IMG/VR virus record: IMGVR_UViG_3300031576_000111
Span: 1 to 43,926 of that record
Direction: 5' to 3' (one strand)
Origin: a virus
DNA length: 43,926 bases
Shown here: piece after piece, positions 8,329 through 15,618 of the stretch
Numbering within the stretch: position 1 is the stretch's first letter
Layout of the letters: each line of letters begins with the position of its first letter
Notes under the pieces: generated by a model
Databases searched by the model: none
What the model saw: the letters and a program-made list of their open reading frames with translations, nothing else
What the model was told of the DNA's origin: nothing
Translations under genes and position numbers: made by a program

Positions 8329-8796
8329 ATGGCAGAGGACATGACCCACGAGCAGGCATTGAGTTTCTTAAACCGCATGGACGCTGAGGACCGCAACTTT
8401 CAGCAGCAGTTTCAGGCGCGGCAATATGTCAAAGGCGTCATCCAGGCGTACACGGCGGCACAGAAGGGACTGGCCGAATTGGAGGAGCATCAGGCACGGC
8501 TAGAGGCATCCATCGCTGGGCTCAAGGCGAGACATACCGCTGAGCGCAAGCAGGTGGAAGATGACATTGCCAAAACGAGAACGGAATTGGAGATGAGCGT
8601 TGATCCTTTGCGTCAACAGATTGCAGATCTCAAGACGGAAGCGGCGCGTCTCGATGCGGACCTGAAAGATAAGCAGCTCTTCGGATCGCGGAGGTCGGCT
8701 GAACTGCAAAAGGAGATTGAGGCGAAGGTGCAGGAATTGGAGGGATTGAAGGCCGACATCATACAGCTACGCAAGAAGCATGGCCTGGGGGGATAG
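8329..8796 (+). CDS. Long coiled-coil protein
   Basis: A 155-residue protein dominated by heptad repeats from about residue 45 to the end (alternating L, A, I with E, K, R, Q), for example QIADLKTEAARLDADLKD. The first 40 residues are a short globular or amphipathic part. It has no cysteine and no membrane segment. Coiled coils of this kind serve as fibre shafts, spacers or chaperones; nothing here decides which. It starts four bases after the preceding stop with a GAGG-type ribosome site. Confidence 0.7.
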   Translation: MAEDMTHEQALSFLNRMDAEDRNFQQQFQARQYVKGVIQAYTAAQKGLAELEEHQARLEASIAGLKARHTAERKQVEDDIAKTRTELEMSVDPLRQQIADLKTEAARLDADLKDKQLFGSRRSAELQKEIEAKVQELEGLKADIIQLRKKHGLGG

Positions 8797-8799
8797 GCG

Positions 8800-9099
8800 A
8801 TGGCGGTCAACAGCAAGGTTGATTGTCTAGAGCAGTTCTACGATAGGGATGTTTTGCTCTTGCCCGATGCGCGGCTCGCCCGCGACACGCACCGCAAGAC
8901 GCGCCCGTTCTGGCACCGGCTCCTGGGCCGCGTCGAGATGACGGCGTGCTACTGCGTGAACTGCGGATCGCCTGGAGGGCTGATCCTCAATCTCCCGTTC
9001 ATGTTCTATCTCTGCGACAACTGCGAGAAGTGGGGGAAGCTGCCGGTGCCGGAAGTGCCGGAAAGTGTAGCGAGAGGAACTGATGGGACACACGAGTGA
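8800..9099 (+). CDS. Small zinc-finger-like protein
   Basis: A 99-residue protein with a CYCVNCG motif near residues 51-57 and CDNC near 74-77, a four-cysteine arrangement typical of a zinc ribbon. The N-terminal half is charged (RLARDTHRKTRPFWHRLLGR). The C-terminus overlaps the next gene by 17 bases in another frame. Function unknown. Confidence 0.65.
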   Translation: MAVNSKVDCLEQFYDRDVLLLPDARLARDTHRKTRPFWHRLLGRVEMTACYCVNCGSPGGLILNLPFMFYLCDNCEKWGKLPVPEVPESVARGTDGTHE

Positions 9100-9334
9100 C
9101 GATCTCTGCATGTGCAGCCATTTGTTCGGTCATCATGCGTTTGAAGGCCACGGGGATCAGGGTTTCACGGGACGGTGCGCTATCGGTATGCCTGATTTCA
9201 TTATGAGGCCGGGGACACGACAACAGGAGCCGATCCTAATTGACGGGAAGCCTATTCCCAACCCGGAGCGATGCTTATGCACCCGCTTTCGGCCAGGGAC
9301 CATGCAGATCATTCCAACGGAGGAGGTAAGTTAG
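9083..9334 (+). CDS. Small Cys/His-rich protein
   Basis: An 83-residue protein with CMCSHLFGHHAFEGHG near the start and two further cysteine sites (GRCAIG and CLCTRF). The spacing suits a small metal-binding fold. A strong AGGAGG for the next gene lies in its last codons. It overlaps the preceding gene by 17 bases. No named family. Confidence 0.6.
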   Translation: MGHTSDDLCMCSHLFGHHAFEGHGDQGFTGRCAIGMPDFIMRPGTRQQEPILIDGKPIPNPERCLCTRFRPGTMQIIPTEEVS

Positions 9335-9820
9335 ATGGGTTTCTACTATGATCTGGAACGGGCCATCACCACGAACGGGACCACGCAAACGCTCTCGACC
9401 CACTTGCGGCTGCTGACGGCTGCGGCGGCTGCCGGGGTTTCCCCTGGATGGATCACGCAGCTCTTCGTCAAGGCCCGCCACGGAACCGCTGGGGGATTTA
9501 CGGCACGGCTCATCACGGCGGCGGTCGCCGGGTCGGGCGGAACAGCGCAGACCCCGCAGCCACGGCATCCTGACAACCCGGCAGCGGACATGACCGCCTT
9601 CAATGATGCGACGGCGATCACCCCTGGAACTACGCCTACCGTCCGTGCCTCGGCTGGCTTCGCGCAGACGGGTGGCCAGGGCGCGTGGGTCGCCAATGAG
9701 CGGGATGCGGCGATCACCCTCAAGCAGGGCGCAGGCGCAGCGGGGAACGCCGAGGTCGCAACGATTGGTATTGGAACATCCGTGCCGGGTGACATCACCC
9801 TGGAGTTTGCTGAAGGCTAA
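9335..9820 (+). CDS. Probable virion beta protein, unknown
   Basis: A 161-residue protein rich in alanine, threonine and glycine with no cysteine, preceded by an excellent ribosome site (GGAGG, 9320s). Low-complexity stretches (LLTAAAAAGVSPGW, GAGAAGNAEVATIGIG) alternate with short beta strands and it ends in GDITLEFAEG. Such composition is common for decoration and tail-associated proteins. Its place in the late operon supports a virion role, but this is an inference. Confidence 0.6.
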   Translation: MGFYYDLERAITTNGTTQTLSTHLRLLTAAAAAGVSPGWITQLFVKARHGTAGGFTARLITAAVAGSGGTAQTPQPRHPDNPAADMTAFNDATAITPGTTPTVRASAGFAQTGGQGAWVANERDAAITLKQGAGAAGNAEVATIGIGTSVPGDITLEFAEG

Positions 9821-9844
9821 ACCAGCTTTTACAAGGAGAGCTGA

Positions 9845-10216
9845 ATGAAGTGTGCGGTCGTCTGTCTCGCGCTCCTGTGTGCTCTCGCCTCCCCGGCATG
9901 GGCCGCCGGCGTTCGCGTCGATCTCAACGGCGTGATCTCCTGGGACGCCAACCTGGAAGTGGACCTCGCTGGCTACAAAATCTATCTTACCCGCCAGCCG
10001 GGGCAGTACCAGGCCCCGATTGATGTCGGCAACGTCACGAACTACACGCTCGCCCAAGCGGGGGTGACGCAGTACGGCCAATGGTACGTCGCGGCGACGG
10101 CCTACGACACGTTTGGGAACGAGTCGCTGAAGAGCGTCGAAGTCCCTTTCGACTTGGCCGACCTCACCGCCCCAAAGGCCCCAAGCGGTGTGAAGGTCGG
10201 CCCGCCGGTGAATTAG
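9845..10216 (+). CDS. Exported fibronectin type III-like domain protein
   Basis: A 123-residue protein with a clear signal peptide (MKCAVVCLALLCALASPAWA, cleavage after AWA) followed by one domain of about 85 residues that reads as fibronectin type III: ISWDANLEVDLAGYKIYL, a central VGNVTNYTL strand and WYVAATAYDTFGNES near the end. FN3 domains in phages usually mediate surface or carbohydrate contacts, but a Sec signal peptide on one is unusual. The ribosome site AAGGAGAG lies just upstream. It could be deposited on the host envelope or taken from a host gene. Confidence 0.75.
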   Translation: MKCAVVCLALLCALASPAWAAGVRVDLNGVISWDANLEVDLAGYKIYLTRQPGQYQAPIDVGNVTNYTLAQAGVTQYGQWYVAATAYDTFGNESLKSVEVPFDLADLTAPKAPSGVKVGPPVN

Positions 10217-10224
10217 GGGAGTGA

Positions 10225-11286
10225 ATGCCGTTCTACATTAGCGAGTATATCGGCTCTGGCGCGAAGCTTGATGCCTTCCGCCCCCGCGGGAGTGCCCAGA
10301 TGGGTTGGAAGGCCATCGACCTTCGGCCCGATGGTGGGGCAACGCTGGATGGCGGCGGTCTCAACGCCTGCCTGTTGTGGCTACCAGTTCACGATCCCGA
10401 TGTCAGGCTTGATCGCATTTCTGACGAAACCAAGGAAGCACTTTCTGTGGCGACGAAGCAGCGCATCCGAACCAAGTTGAGCGTGGACCTCCAGGCGGCG
10501 ACGTTGGAGGATGCGGTCTTGGAGCTGATGATCCTTCCGCCAGCGAACGGGTGGAAACCTCTGCGGGCAAGCCGGATTTCCGGGCTCTTGATGGTGCATC
10601 TCGGCCCCGTCGCCAAGGCCCTACGGGTCATCAGTGGTGGGGCATCTATCACCGAAGATTGGAACTGTGCGGACAGCACAAACCTGACCTGCGATTTGAC
10701 GTGGACGGAGTACAACGGGACTGCCCTTGGCATCGTCGGGAACCGAGCCAACATCAGCGGGGGTGTGGGATTTAATTCGGCGCGGGCGGAGCATGACCTC
10801 TCCACCGATGACCACTTCGCTCAATTTGTGATTCCGACCTTCACTTTCGTATCCAGTCTTATATCCGCAGAGGTGGTGTGCCGACTAGATTCTGGAGGTG
10901 TGAATACGGATCAGTATCTCCACATTGTTCAAAACTCTGGTGGTGTAATGGATCACGTCCTTCGCAAGGTGGTGGGTGGTGTTGATACGGATCTTGATAC
11001 TGATCCGACCGATTGGGAGGCCAACGAGGTACTCCGAGTTGAGGTGGATGGAAGTACGATCATCGGGCGTCGAAACGGGGTGATTATTAACGGCCCCATC
11101 ACCGATACGGCGATTGCGGGCGCCACACGGACACGCTGCGGAATCAATGCGTATTCAGACGCAGCCGGAAACGTGGTGGAGGTGGATGACTTCCAGGCCG
11201 CAGATTTGATCGCGGCAGGACCAAATAAAATCCCATTTCGTAGCGGCTCCAGACCCGCACCATTTGCGCCGGGGGTAGGCTTATGA
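10225..11286 (+). CDS. Probable adhesion or head-fibre protein with lectin-like domain
   Basis: A 353-residue protein. Residues 1-125 form an N-terminal part containing LSVDLQAATLEDAVLELM. Residues about 130-315 show the strand pattern of a concanavalin A/LamG-like jelly roll (DHFAQFVIPTFTF, ISAEVVCRLDSG, VLRVEVDGSTIIGRRNG, RTRCGINAYSD). Lectin-like domains of this sort are frequent in phage decoration and adhesion proteins. The C-terminus ends in a proline-rich tail after an RSGSRP motif. Its stop overlaps the next start (ATGA). Confidence 0.7.
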   Translation: MPFYISEYIGSGAKLDAFRPRGSAQMGWKAIDLRPDGGATLDGGGLNACLLWLPVHDPDVRLDRISDETKEALSVATKQRIRTKLSVDLQAATLEDAVLELMILPPANGWKPLRASRISGLLMVHLGPVAKALRVISGGASITEDWNCADSTNLTCDLTWTEYNGTALGIVGNRANISGGVGFNSARAEHDLSTDDHFAQFVIPTFTFVSSLISAEVVCRLDSGGVNTDQYLHIVQNSGGVMDHVLRKVVGGVDTDLDTDPTDWEANEVLRVEVDGSTIIGRRNGVIINGPITDTAIAGATRTRCGINAYSDAAGNVVEVDDFQAADLIAAGPNKIPFRSGSRPAPFAPGVGL

Positions 11287-11846
11287 GCAGACAGTATTGG
11301 AAAGAACTGCTGACGTGGGAAGTGACTGATGGCACAGCCATCGCCAACACGACGACTGAGACGATTATTTATCCGAACGTGACTATTCCTGGAAACTACA
11401 TGGCTGATGGCCGCGCCCTGCATCTTGTCGTCCGTGGGAAGCATTCTGTCGCGGCGGCGACCACACCCACCTTGACCTTCCGGTTGCGGTGGGGAGGAGT
11501 AGCAGGAACGGTGCTCACCGCCTCCGGTGCGATGGTTACGGGATCGGGCGTCACCAACGCGATGTTCGCCCTTCAACTATGGATACAGACGCGGGTGAAC
11601 GGAGCATCGGGGTCTCTCCTGGTTATGGGGGAGGCTATTCTGTGGGACGATGCGACCACCACAGTCGGCTCGGCCACGAACAACCAGGCACACGACCCAA
11701 TGGGCTCGGCTGGCGTGGCGGCACCCGCCGCTGTCACTGTGGACCTCACTGCCGATATAGCTTTGGCGATCTCGGCGCAGTGGGGCACAGCTTCAGTGAG
11801 CAACACGCTCACGGGAATGCAGCGGTTCCTGGGTTCGCTGAACTAG
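11283..11846 (+). CDS. Beta-rich virion protein, paralogue of 12062-12634
   Basis: A 187-residue protein of alternating strands: TETIIYPNVTIPGNYM, TLTFRLRWGG, FALQLWIQTRV, and a C-terminal TADIALAISAQWG segment. These blocks line up in the same order with the protein at 12062-12634 (TFRVYVGG, NVEVWCAMQ, TADWALRLTWANG), so the two are divergent copies of one fold, probably a jelly-roll decoration or receptor-contact protein. It overlaps the upstream gene by four bases. Confidence 0.7.
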   Translation: MSRQYWKELLTWEVTDGTAIANTTTETIIYPNVTIPGNYMADGRALHLVVRGKHSVAAATTPTLTFRLRWGGVAGTVLTASGAMVTGSGVTNAMFALQLWIQTRVNGASGSLLVMGEAILWDDATTTVGSATNNQAHDPMGSAGVAAPAAVTVDLTADIALAISAQWGTASVSNTLTGMQRFLGSLN

Positions 11847-11855
11847 GAGGGTCTC

Positions 11856-12062
11856 ATGGCGGAGAACGCGAAGCCCCCATTGATGCAGTTGGTTATCACC
11901 TGGAATGGCCCAGGCATGCCTGTGAGCGTGACCGGCCCCATAGACGACAGGACACTCTCCTACCCCATGCTGGAGATGGCGAGGGATGCCATCTTCGAGC
12001 GATACCTAGAGAGCAAAAAGCGTATGGTCGTCCCCCAGGTTCACGTTGATGCGAGACTCTAA
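11856..12062 (+). CDS. Small conserved-type phage protein
   Basis: A 68-residue protein starting with MAENAKPPLMQLVITW, then a short beta part (VSVTGPIDDRTLSY) and an amphipathic helix (PMLEMARDAIFERYL). Small late-operon proteins with this strand-then-helix pattern are common in phages; role unknown. Its ribosome site is AGGAGGG, and its stop overlaps the next ATG (TAATG). Confidence 0.65.
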   Translation: MAENAKPPLMQLVITWNGPGMPVSVTGPIDDRTLSYPMLEMARDAIFERYLESKKRMVVPQVHVDARL

Positions 12063-12634
12063 TGTCGGATACGCGGTCCATCGTCTCGACGCCCTACGAC
12101 GGTCGTGGTGGCGTGGTTACTCGGGAGACGACCCTCATCTCAATCGCCTCCTCGATTACCGAGACCGACATCTTCAACCGCATCATCTCGAAGAACATCA
12201 TGGGCATTCATCGGATGCTGCGTCTCAGTCTTATCGGGGCGAAGCTCAACAACTCCGGGGCGGCGGAGGCGGCGTGTACCTTCCGGGTCTATGTCGGCGG
12301 TACGCTCAGATTTCAGGATACTCTGGCTCTCATTGCCACGAGTGCCACCTGGGTGCCCTTCAACGTGGAGGTCTGGTGCGCGATGCAGGATGCCTCCAAC
12401 ACGATGATCCTTGGGGGCAACCTCTTCTTCGGTGTGACGGCTGCGCCCAACACTGGCATTGGAGACACGACTACAGACGAGCAATCCGGTCTAGCCCCAT
12501 TCGGGTCAGCCACGGGGACAACCTTCACGCAGGACACCACGGCGGATTGGGCACTACGGCTGACATGGGCGAACGGGACAAGCAACGCCAACGTGATCTT
12601 TAGGAGACACTACGCTATCGCAGAGGTGCTATGA
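12062..12634 (+). CDS. Beta-rich virion protein, paralogue of 11283-11846
   Basis: A 190-residue protein matching the 11283-11846 product block by block, with the strongest likeness in the last 40 residues (TADWALRLTWANG against TADIALAISAQWG). It differs at the N-terminus (SIVSTPYDGRGGVVTRETTL). The small gene at 11856-12062 separates the two copies. Coupled to the upstream gene by TAATG and to the downstream gene by ATGA. Confidence 0.7.
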   Translation: MSDTRSIVSTPYDGRGGVVTRETTLISIASSITETDIFNRIISKNIMGIHRMLRLSLIGAKLNNSGAAEAACTFRVYVGGTLRFQDTLALIATSATWVPFNVEVWCAMQDASNTMILGGNLFFGVTAAPNTGIGDTTTDEQSGLAPFGSATGTTFTQDTTADWALRLTWANGTSNANVIFRRHYAIAEVL

Positions 12635-13512
12635 GTTTTATCCAACGGAGGAGTCCATACTTTGACTTCCCAAGGACGAGTCCATCTGAGGAGGCTCCTT
12701 TCCTACCGGATGATCGCGGGCTCATCCTGTATCCCTGGGCTCTGCGCAGAACTAGGTTTTACCCGCACTATGCCTTCTTCCCCCAGGATTTCGATGCCCC
12801 TGCTCCTCCTCCAGAGGAACATACGGACTCAGGCATCGTCCTGCGTCCTTGGTCCCTTCGCCAGACCAAGTTTTATCCACAATACACCTTCTTCCCGCAA
12901 GATTTTGACGTACCAGCGCCGGTTGAGCCAACAGATGTTAGCATCATCCTGCACCCTTGGACTCGCAGGCAGACGAGATTCTACCCCAACTTTGCCTTCT
13001 ATCCACAGGATTTCGACGTCCCCGTGGAGCACACGGAGGCTGTGTTTGTCGCCCAGCCGTGGCCTCTACGGAGCACTAAGTTCTATCCGTACTATACCTA
13101 CCGCCAGACCGATGACGGCGCGCCCACTGAGGAATTCGACGGGCGGACACTCATCCTGCACCCCAAGGATGTCAGGCCGTGGGAGTTTCTGCCACGCTAC
13201 CTCTACCCGTCCACCGATGTTGAGGTGGCTGCACCCGAGGTCGATACGCCGGTCATCTGGATACCGGAGCGGAGGCAGGGCCGGTTTGTGCGGTACTACC
13301 CCTACTACATCTCTGCCCCCACCGACGAAGCGCCAGTCGTGGTGGTTGACGAGGGGGGACTGGTCACGTTCCTGCGGCGGTGGGACGAGGGGTGGTATCG
13401 CCCGGTGGACCTACTATTCCCGGGATACGCACAGGATGAGAGTGTTGTCGTGGAAGCCATGAAAAAAGAATGGCGTCGTAGTCATTTATGGCATCGCCAC
13501 TCTGGGAGTTAG
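12631..13512 (+). CDS. Aromatic/proline-rich tandem repeat protein
   Basis: A 293-residue protein made largely of imperfect repeats of 34-38 residues. Each unit has a hydrophobic strand, a PW (or degenerate) pair, LRxTKFYPxYxF, then FPQDFDVPAP and an acidic linker. Units begin near residues 29, 67, 103, 137 and 171, with two more degenerate ones to the C-terminus. The first three are the most alike, so repeat turnover is recent at the N-terminal side. A basic tail ends the protein. No known repeat family comes to mind; it may form an extended aromatic-rich rod or surface protein. It overlaps the upstream stop by four bases. Confidence 0.8.
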   Translation: MSFIQRRSPYFDFPRTSPSEEAPFLPDDRGLILYPWALRRTRFYPHYAFFPQDFDAPAPPPEEHTDSGIVLRPWSLRQTKFYPQYTFFPQDFDVPAPVEPTDVSIILHPWTRRQTRFYPNFAFYPQDFDVPVEHTEAVFVAQPWPLRSTKFYPYYTYRQTDDGAPTEEFDGRTLILHPKDVRPWEFLPRYLYPSTDVEVAAPEVDTPVIWIPERRQGRFVRYYPYYISAPTDEAPVVVVDEGGLVTFLRRWDEGWYRPVDLLFPGYAQDESVVVEAMKKEWRRSHLWHRHSGS

Positions 13513-13791
13513 ATGGCGAATAACGTCACCAACGATCCCATCATCGTGGATACACCTGGGGCTGGCGTACTCGTCTCCGATCCCATTCGCGTGAAGGGTA
13601 TCCGATGGGTGGGGGCCACGACGGCAGGGCATCAGGCCATCGTCACGGACAAGAATGACAATCTGAAATGGAAGTCCGTTGCGAGTGGAGCTAACAACGT
13701 CGAATCCGACTTTGCCGAACGAGAGAAACTGTGGAATGGCCTCAAGGTGACGACGCTTCAATCGGGAGAATTGCACATTGAACTCTGGTAA
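13513..13791 (+). CDS. Conserved small phage protein
   Basis: A 92-residue protein: DPIIVDTPGAGVLVSDPIRVKG, then WVGATTAGHQAIVTDKN and LKWKSVASGANNVESDF, ending GLKVTTLQSGELHIELW. The strand-rich IIxDTxGxxVLVxDxIRVKGIxWVGAT pattern recurs in small late proteins of many phages, probably virion-associated; function not established as far as I know. A GGGAG ribosome site precedes it. Its last codons contain the start of the next gene. Confidence 0.75.
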   Translation: MANNVTNDPIIVDTPGAGVLVSDPIRVKGIRWVGATTAGHQAIVTDKNDNLKWKSVASGANNVESDFAEREKLWNGLKVTTLQSGELHIELW

Positions 13792-14434
13792 TTCCATCGT
13801 TGTGTGCGTCAAGGTCGGCAATGCCTATGGGCCGGAATATGTCAACCGCCTCATGGGTATGCTGGTGGGCCACACGACAAAATTGCCACGGTTTCTGTGT
13901 CTCACGGATGATCCGAAGGGGTTAGAGGTCCCGTATACCGATGTCGGGACGGATCTGCCAGGGTGGTGGGCCAAACTCGTGCTGTTTCGCCCCCATCCGG
14001 CCATTGAAGGTAGGCGGGTAATCTATTTCGATCTGGATACGGTCATCATGGGCAATGCGGATTTTCTCTTTGAGTACGACGGTCCATTCTGTGTCATCAA
14101 GGACTGGTGGGCGAAGGGATATAACACCTCACTCATGTCCATTGCGCCGAGGTTTGGCAAGGATACGATCTGGTCTCCGTTCCACAGGGAGGCCAAGGCA
14201 ATCATGGGACGTATGCATGGCGATCAAGATTGGGTCAGTGAACGGGTGAAAGCCGACACATGGCAGGACATTGCCCCAGGAAAGGTCGGGTCATATAAGG
14301 CCGACCACCTCGAGGCTGGTCCGAAGGATTTTTCCATCGCGTGCTTCCACGGCAAACCCAAGATGGCCGATTTCAGCGAGGGGTGGGTGCATGCCCATTG
14401 GGTTCAAGCAGATCAATGGCTATCTGTGGCCTGA
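13778..14434 (+). CDS. Glycosyltransferase, GT-A fold (GT8-like)
   Basis: A 218-residue protein with the features of a GT-A sugar transferase. These are an N-terminal strand (IVVCVKVGNAYGPEYV), the DxD metal/nucleotide-sugar motif in VIYFDLDTVIMGN near residues 81-93, HGDQDWVSE near 148, and FHGKPKM near 194 with a closing histidine segment (WVHAHWV). The start is a TTG with a GGGAG site eight bases upstream. It overlaps both neighbours and is followed by an FkbM-type methyltransferase. The pair could modify virion surface proteins or host surface glycans; the acceptor is unknown. Confidence 0.75.
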   Translation: MNSGNSIVVCVKVGNAYGPEYVNRLMGMLVGHTTKLPRFLCLTDDPKGLEVPYTDVGTDLPGWWAKLVLFRPHPAIEGRRVIYFDLDTVIMGNADFLFEYDGPFCVIKDWWAKGYNTSLMSIAPRFGKDTIWSPFHREAKAIMGRMHGDQDWVSERVKADTWQDIAPGKVGSYKADHLEAGPKDFSIACFHGKPKMADFSEGWVHAHWVQADQWLSVA

Positions 14435-15014
14435 GTGCGACACCGATTGTGCTGCCGTCATCTTTGACCGGGTTGCCGACATGGAGCGGGCCATCCAACA
14501 TTGTAATTATTTTCGTGTCGTCGTTCAGGCGGGGGGGAATACGGGCGTCTGGCCGAAGCGATTAGGGCAACGATTTGAGGCGGTTTATACCTTTGAACCA
14601 GAACCCGACAATTTCTATTGCCTCGTGAACAACTGCCCCGAGGAGAACATCATCACAATCCAGGCGGCACTCGGCAATGAGCATGGGAGGGTTGGTATGG
14701 GGTATCCAGAAGGTCGCCGCAACATGGGGGCCTGTAATGTGAAGGGAACCGGCCTGATTCCCACATTACGGATTGATGATTTCCGCTTCGCATATTGCGA
14801 CCTGATTCAGATGGATATTGAAGGCTACGAGTCCCATGCCATCGCGGGAGCCCAGGACACGATCCATCGCTGTCGCCCGGTGCTGATGATTGAGGACAAG
14901 GGCCTCTCAGACCATTATGGTATTCCGAAGGGATGGACCAAGACATTTGCTGATGAGCACGGATACACGATTACCGAGACGATTGCGCGGGATGTCATTA
15001 TGGTCCCGAGGTGA
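14391..15014 (+). CDS. FkbM-family methyltransferase
   Basis: A 207-residue SAM-dependent methyltransferase. Motif I appears as VVVQAGGNTGVW, followed by VYTFEPEPDNFYCL (acidic end of strand 2), a QAALGNEHG turn, a DLIQMDIEGYE strand and the HAIAGAQDTI helix; this order is typical of FkbM enzymes, which often O-methylate sugars. ATG 14391 is preferred; it lies inside the end of the glycosyltransferase gene with GAGGGG upstream. Overlap with the transferase gene suggests a shared pathway of glycosylation then methylation. Confidence 0.8.
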   Translation: MPIGFKQINGYLWPECDTDCAAVIFDRVADMERAIQHCNYFRVVVQAGGNTGVWPKRLGQRFEAVYTFEPEPDNFYCLVNNCPEENIITIQAALGNEHGRVGMGYPEGRRNMGACNVKGTGLIPTLRIDDFRFAYCDLIQMDIEGYESHAIAGAQDTIHRCRPVLMIEDKGLSDHYGIPKGWTKTFADEHGYTITETIARDVIMVPR

Positions 15015-15017
15015 TTG

Positions 15018-15617
15018 ATGCCGAGTGAAACCGACATCCTCAATGCGGCTCTGAGCAAGATCGGCGCGCGGAGAATTACGGCGATGGACGATGACTCGAC
15101 GGAGGCCAATCATTGTCAGGTGTTCTACCCCCTCCTGCGTCGGTCTCTCCTGCGCAGTCACCATTGGAATTTTGCTGAGACAAGGACCGAACTCGCCCAA
15201 GACGCCACGGCACCTGCCTTCGAGTTCGCCTTCAGCTATACGCTTCCGCCCGATCTGCTCAAGCTCAAAGAATACAACGGGGTGAACCTCGATACGTCAA
15301 ACCTGAGCCTCTTCGAATCCGTTGACCCCTCACGCTACAAGGTTGAGGGACGCAAGCTCTACACGAACGATGGCACCGTCAAGATTGTCTATGTCAAGGA
15401 TGAGACCGATCCGAATGTCTGGGATGCCCTGTTTGCTCAGACCCTCATTGCGTGGCTGGCGTCCGATCTGGCAATGGCGATCAGCAAGGATAGTCGCCTT
15501 TCGCAGCGGATGCTTGAAGAGGCGATCAATCTGCTCTTGCCAATGGCCGCAGCGGTCGATGGGCAAGAGGGCAGCGTGAACAAGTTTATCACCGATGAAC
15601 TGATTTGGGGGAGATAG
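15018..15617 (+). CDS. Tail tubular protein A-like (tail tube/adaptor)
   Basis: A 199-residue protein close in length to T7 Gp11 (196 residues). It begins with the typical segment SETDILNAALSKIGARRI, followed by CQVFYPLLRRSLLRSHHWNF and a YTLPPDLLKLKEY strand. In T7-like phages this protein forms the ring joining the portal to the nozzle. ATG 15018 is preferred over TTG 15015, with GAGG five bases upstream. Unlike T7, the fibre gene rather than the nozzle gene follows. Confidence 0.9.
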   Translation: MPSETDILNAALSKIGARRITAMDDDSTEANHCQVFYPLLRRSLLRSHHWNFAETRTELAQDATAPAFEFAFSYTLPPDLLKLKEYNGVNLDTSNLSLFESVDPSRYKVEGRKLYTNDGTVKIVYVKDETDPNVWDALFAQTLIAWLASDLAMAISKDSRLSQRMLEEAINLLLPMAAAVDGQEGSVNKFITDELIWGR

Positions 15618-15618
15618 C

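Noticed and set aside
12662-13462. Long second frame (266 codons) inside the aromatic repeat gene
   Set aside because: It reflects the repeated codon pattern of the real gene; it lacks a ribosome site and its sequence is basic low-complexity.
6299-14434. Diversity-generating retroelement acting on the lectin-like or fibre genes
   Set aside because: No reverse transcriptase gene and no template-repeat copy of the fibre or lectin region was seen in the genome.
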